Assembly: GCA_014879765.1 (NCBI GenBank)
Contig: JACSRL010000442.1
Span: 1 to 6,897 of the forward strand
Length of the DNA stretch: 6,897 nucleotides
Reading direction: 5' to 3'
DNA from: Anaerolinea sp.
Lineage (GTDB): Bacteria > Chloroflexota > Anaerolineae > JAAEKA01
Shown: positions 3,977 to 6,897 of the stretch, piece by piece
Numbering within the stretch: the first letter of the stretch is position 1
Layout: each line of letters opens with the position of its first letter
Program-made: the position numbers and the translations under genes
Notes under the pieces: model-generated
What the model was told of the DNA's origin: nothing
The model's database searches: none
The model's input: the letters and a program-made list of their open reading frames with translations, nothing else

Positions 3977-6741
3977 GACGCTGCCTGCTCCAGCTTCTTC
4001 AGATCGAACGAATGCCCGCAGACCGTGCAGCGAGCACGTTCCTTGCCAGCCTGCGTCACCAGGCCGCCGCAGTCGGGGCAGGGGATCGCAATCGGCCGCT
4101 GCCAGACCACGAAATCGCACTCCGGGTAGCGGTTGCAGCCGTAGAAGGTGCGGCCCTTCTTGCTGCGTCGCTCCACCAGCTCGCCCTGCTTGCACTTGGG
4201 ACAGGCCACGCCGGTCTTGTTCACCAGCGGCCGGGTGTAGCGGCACTCAGGATAGTTGGAGCAGGCGATGAACTTGCCGAAGCGGCCATTGCGCAGCACC
4301 AGATCGTGGCCGCACTGCGGGCAGGCCTCGCCGATGGGCTGCGCCTGCACCTCGGCGCGCTCCATGGTGGCCTCGGCGACCTGGAGCTGCTGGGCGAAGG
4401 GCTCATAAAACTCACGCAGCACCTCCACCCAGTTGCGGCCATCGTCGGCGATCGCGTCCAGCGCCTCCTCCATGCGCGCGGTGAAGCCCACGTCGAACAC
4501 GTCGGGGAAATGCTGCACCAGTTGATCGTTGACCACGAAGCCCAGCTCCGTGGGATACAGCCGTTTCTCACGCTGTTCCACATAGCCGCGCTCCTGGATG
4601 GTGCCCATGATCGGCGCATAGGTGCTGGGCCGGCCGATGCCATTTTCCTCCAGCGTCCTGACCAGCGAGGCCTCGGTGTAGCGCGGCGGCGGCTGGGTGA
4701 AATGCTGCTCCGGCAACAGCGCCAGCAGATCCAGCAGCTCGCCTTGGCGCAGCGCCGGCAGCCAGCCGCTGTCGATATCCTCCGGCGCCTGGCTGTCGTC
4801 GTTCGCGGCGCTTTTCTTGGCGCCGTTCTCATCGTGGCCTTCCTCGTAGACGCTCAGAAAGCCGGGGAAACGCACGCGCGAGCCGCTGGCGCGGAAGAGG
4901 TAGTCGGGAGTTTTCAGCGTCTCCGCCAGGGCCGCGGCCGCGGCCGCGCTGAGCGCGGCATAGGTGCGCAGGGGCAGCGCGGCGATGTCGGCCGAGATGG
5001 TGTCGTAGAGCGCAGCCTCCATCTGGCTGGCCACGAAACGCTTCCAGACCAGATCGTAGAGCGCGCGCTGCTCGCGGCTCAGGTGGCGCGCCACCGATTC
5101 CGGCGTGCGCAGCACCGAGGTGGGGCGGATCGCCTCATGGGCCTCCTGCGCGCCCTTGGCCCGCGTCTTGTAGACCGGCGGCGTGGGGGGGACGTACTGG
5201 CTGCCGTAGCGTTCGGCGATGTAGGCGCGCGCCTCCTCCTGGGCCTGCTTTGCCACGGTGACGCTGTCGGTGCGCATGTAGGTGATCAAGCCCACCGGCT
5301 CGTTGTGGCCGATGTCGATGCCTTCATAAAGCTGCTGCGCGGCGCGCATGGTCTGGCGCGCGCTGAAGCCCAGCTTGCGGCTGGCCTCCTGCTGCATGGT
5401 GCTGGTGGTGAAGGGCGCGGCCGGCCGGCGCCGCCGCTCCCCCTCGCGCACGGCCGTGACCAGATAATGCGCGCCCGCCAGGTCATCTACGATGGCCTGG
5501 GTATCGGCCTGGTTGGCGAGATCCACCTCGCCGCCGCGCAGCCGGTGCAGCTTGGCCAGAAAATCGGGCCGCGGCTGGGCCAGCCGGCTCTCCTGCTGGG
5601 CCAGGCGGGCGTGGATCGACCAGTACTCCACGGCGATGAAGGCGGCGATCTCCCGCTCGCGCTCCACCACCAGCCGCACCGCCACCGACTGGACGCGGCC
5701 GGCCGAGGTGCGGCCCTGCACCCGCTGCCAGAGCAGTGGGCTGACCTTGTAGCCCACCAGGCGGTCGAGAATGCGCCGCGCCTGCTGGGCGTTGACCAGA
5801 TCCATGTTGAGCTGGCGGGGATGGGCGAATGCCTCGGCCACCGCGTCCTTGGTGATCTCATGGAAGACGACCCGGCGGCCCTGCTTCGGGTCGATGCCGG
5901 TGGCCTCCACCAGGTGCCAGGCGATGGCCTCCCCCTCGCGGTCGGGGTCGGTGGCCAGATAGACCTCTTTGGCGCGCGCCACCTCCCCTTGCAGGTCCTT
6001 TACCGTCTTGCGCTGGTCGTTGGTGACGCGATAGGTCGGCGCGAAGTCGTGCTCCACGTCCACCGAAAGCTGCGACTTGAGCAGGTCGCGCACGTGGCCC
6101 ACCGAGGCCTTGACGGTGTAGCCCTTGCCCAGAAAACGTCCCACCGTGCGCGCCTTGGCCGGCGACTCGACGATGACCAGCTTGCCGCAGCGCTTGCCGG
6201 CCGGCAGCGCGCTGCTGGCGCTGGACTTGGTGGTCTTGCCCGCGCCGGCCTTGGCCGTCTTGCCTGTGCTCCCTTTGCCCTTGCCCGGGGCCGCGCTGCT
6301 GCGCCTGGCCTGCGCCGCCGCCGGCTTGGGCAGGTGATCATGGTCAGGGGTGGCGCCGATCTTGAACAGCCCCGTGCCGCAGACCGGGCACTGGCCGCGT
6401 GCGGCCGGCCGGCCATTGGCCATGTACACCGCCTGGCCGTTGGCCATGGCGCGGGTTTGCTTGCACTTGACGCAATAGGCTTCCGTCGGCGTGGTCAGCG
6501 GGCCGGAGATATCCTCCGGCGCCGGCCCGCTGGGCGGGGTCTTGCTGGCTTTTTTGGCAGGGGCAGCCTCGACCGGCGGCTTGGGCAGGTTGGCGTGCTC
6601 CGGCGTCGCCCCCATGCGGTTCAGGCGCGTGCCGCAGACCGCGCACACTCCCTGCGTGGCCGGGCTGCCGTTCTTCAGCCAGACGGCCTGCGCCTCACGC
6701 ATCTCTCGTTTTTCTTTACACTTGGTGCAATATGCTTCCAT
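3973..6741 (-). CDS. topA: DNA topoisomerase I (type IA) with two extra N-terminal zinc ribbons
   Basis: The 922-residue enzyme relaxes negative supercoils by single-strand passage. Two N-terminal zinc-ribbon repeats come first, 85 residues apart: C5, C8, C33, C36 and C90, C93, C118, C121. Each has a 24-residue loop and ends in GATPEH or GATPDH, resembling the small DUF5679 family. A Lys/Ala/Gly linker (about 141-184) leads to the TOPRIM domain with E192 (VIVESPAKA) and the acidic triad D265, D267, E269 (ATDPDREGE). The catalytic tyrosine is Y488 with R490 (LITYMRTDS). The C-terminus carries three four-cysteine fingers: C807/810/827/833, C847/850/869/875 and C888/891/905/908. A core plus C-terminal fingers is usual; the N-terminal pair is not part of E. 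coli TopA. An Ala-rich run (595-606) and an acidic insert (about 632-658) also stand out. No clear Shine-Dalgarno precedes ATG 6741. I keep this start because the ribbon begins at residue 2. The stop TGA is inside heptamer array D. Confidence 0.96.
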   Translation of the reverse strand: MEAYCTKCKEKREMREAQAVWLKNGSPATQGVCAVCGTRLNRMGATPEHANLPKPPVEAAPAKKASKTPPSGPAPEDISGPLTTPTEAYCVKCKQTRAMANGQAVYMANGRPAARGQCPVCGTGLFKIGATPDHDHLPKPAAAQARRSSAAPGKGKGSTGKTAKAGAGKTTKSSASSALPAGKRCGKLVIVESPAKARTVGRFLGKGYTVKASVGHVRDLLKSQLSVDVEHDFAPTYRVTNDQRKTVKDLQGEVARAKEVYLATDPDREGEAIAWHLVEATGIDPKQGRRVVFHEITKDAVAEAFAHPRQLNMDLVNAQQARRILDRLVGYKVSPLLWQRVQGRTSAGRVQSVAVRLVVEREREIAAFIAVEYWSIHARLAQQESRLAQPRPDFLAKLHRLRGGEVDLANQADTQAIVDDLAGAHYLVTAVREGERRRRPAAPFTTSTMQQEASRKLGFSARQTMRAAQQLYEGIDIGHNEPVGLITYMRTDSVTVAKQAQEEARAYIAERYGSQYVPPTPPVYKTRAKGAQEAHEAIRPTSVLRTPESVARHLSREQRALYDLVWKRFVASQMEAALYDTISADIAALPLRTYAALSAAAAAALAETLKTPDYLFRASGSRVRFPGFLSVYEEGHDENGAKKSAANDDSQAPEDIDSGWLPALRQGELLDLLALLPEQHFTQPPPRYTEASLVRTLEENGIGRPSTYAPIMGTIQERGYVEQREKRLYPTELGFVVNDQLVQHFPDVFDVGFTARMEEALDAIADDGRNWVEVLREFYEPFAQQLQVAEATMERAEVQAQPIGEACPQCGHDLVLRNGRFGKFIACSNYPECRYTRPLVNKTGVACPKCKQGELVERRSKKGRTFYGCNRYPECDFVVWQRPIAIPCPDCGGLVTQAGKERARCTVCGHSFDLKKLEQAAS

Positions 6742-6763
6742 AACAGGGTTATCGGTAAGGTGA

Positions 6764-6779
6764 TAGATTGGTAGATTGG
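6764..6779. repeat. 8-bp direct duplication in the topA leader
   Basis: TAGATTGG occurs twice in tandem (6764-6771 and 6772-6779) and is followed by T, within 23-38 bases upstream of the topA start. It could be a slippage product, or a binding half-site pair for a regulator of topA. The sequence alone does not decide between these. Confidence 0.55.
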
Positions 6780-6790
6780 TCTGAGGCTGT

Positions 6791-6897
6791 GGCCGGTCTC
6801 CGACCGAGCCACCTTAGCCGCCGCGCCATCCCAGACGGGCTCGGTCAGAGACCGGCCCGAGCGATGGGTGTTTCCCAGACGGGCTCGGTCAGAGACC
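6791..6897. repeat. Palindromic repeat cluster upstream of topA (three copies, last cut by window edge)
   Basis: A palindromic core CGGTC-NNN-GACCG occurs at 6794-6806, 6842-6854 and 6886-6897, where the last base is off the window. The second and third copies lie in an identical 25-base direct repeat (6829-6853 and 6873-6897, period 44). The first copy is inverted: 6791-6810 is the reverse complement of 6838-6857 at 19 of 20 positions, with a 27-base loop. A further outer pair, GCTCGG (6839-6844) and CCGAGC (6857-6862), encloses the second core. The cluster resembles REP/BIME-type dispersed elements. It sits 50-156 bases upstream of topA, where the topA promoter would be expected; I see no convincing promoter in it. 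Confidence 0.8.

Noticed and set aside
6742..6760. GATAAC on the minus strand 6 bases before the topA ATG, as the -10 of a leaderless topA promoter
   Set aside because: The hexamer matches the consensus at only 4 of 6 positions, and the sequence 17 bases upstream has almost no resemblance to TTGACA.
3007..6774. A 1255-codon open frame on the plus strand, opposite xerC and topA
   Set aside because: It lies antisense to two genes with complete active sites, its translation is low-complexity (His, Ala, Arg, Leu, Gly rich), and it crosses the intergenic gap only because topA and xerC happen to share a frame. GC-rich codon bias leaves few stops on the opposite strand.

Overview
The window reads as a piece of a GC-rich bacterial chromosome. 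I infer Chloroflexota (Anaerolineae/Caldilineae-like) with moderate confidence. The basis is the GC-rich coding bias, intergenic gaps filled with 7-bp tandem repeats, an actinobacterial/chloroflexal style of palindromic repeat at both edges, and a topoisomerase I carrying two small N-terminal zinc-ribbon modules. This is recognition from memory, not a database search. No CRISPR array, tRNA, rRNA, transposase, phage gene, toxin-antitoxin pair or defence system is visible. The genes are housekeeping genes plus two unrecognised proteins.

Layout: positions 1-195 hold no gene, only repeats (an imperfect palindrome at 2-47 and a TCATTCA heptamer array at 71-117) followed by a strong promoter at 160-188. 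That promoter points into a 132-residue unknown protein (196-594, +) with so little space that the mRNA is probably leaderless. A 111-base gap with two heptamer arrays separates it from dgt (706-1884, +), an HD-domain dNTP triphosphohydrolase. A perfect 15-bp stem (1886-1919) sits between the converging transcription units and can end both.

The rest of the window is a minus-strand block read right to left: topA (6741 to 3973), xerC (3915 to 3010) and a two-pass membrane protein of unknown function (2974 to 1925). The gaps are only 57 and 35 bases, so one operon is likely, ending at the shared terminator. TopA relaxes negative supercoils and XerC resolves chromosome dimers, so two of the three genes serve chromosome topology and segregation. 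The third may or may not belong to that theme. Positions 6742-6897, upstream of topA, hold an 8-bp duplication and three copies of a palindromic core, with the last copy cut by the window edge.

The most unusual structure is intergenic: four heptamer arrays, two of which begin exactly at a gene's stop codon and supply its TGA. I see no convincing new multi-gene system here. The points worth following are the stop-codon heptamers, the probable leaderless promoter, the duplicated zinc ribbons on TopA, and the palindromic repeats upstream of topA.
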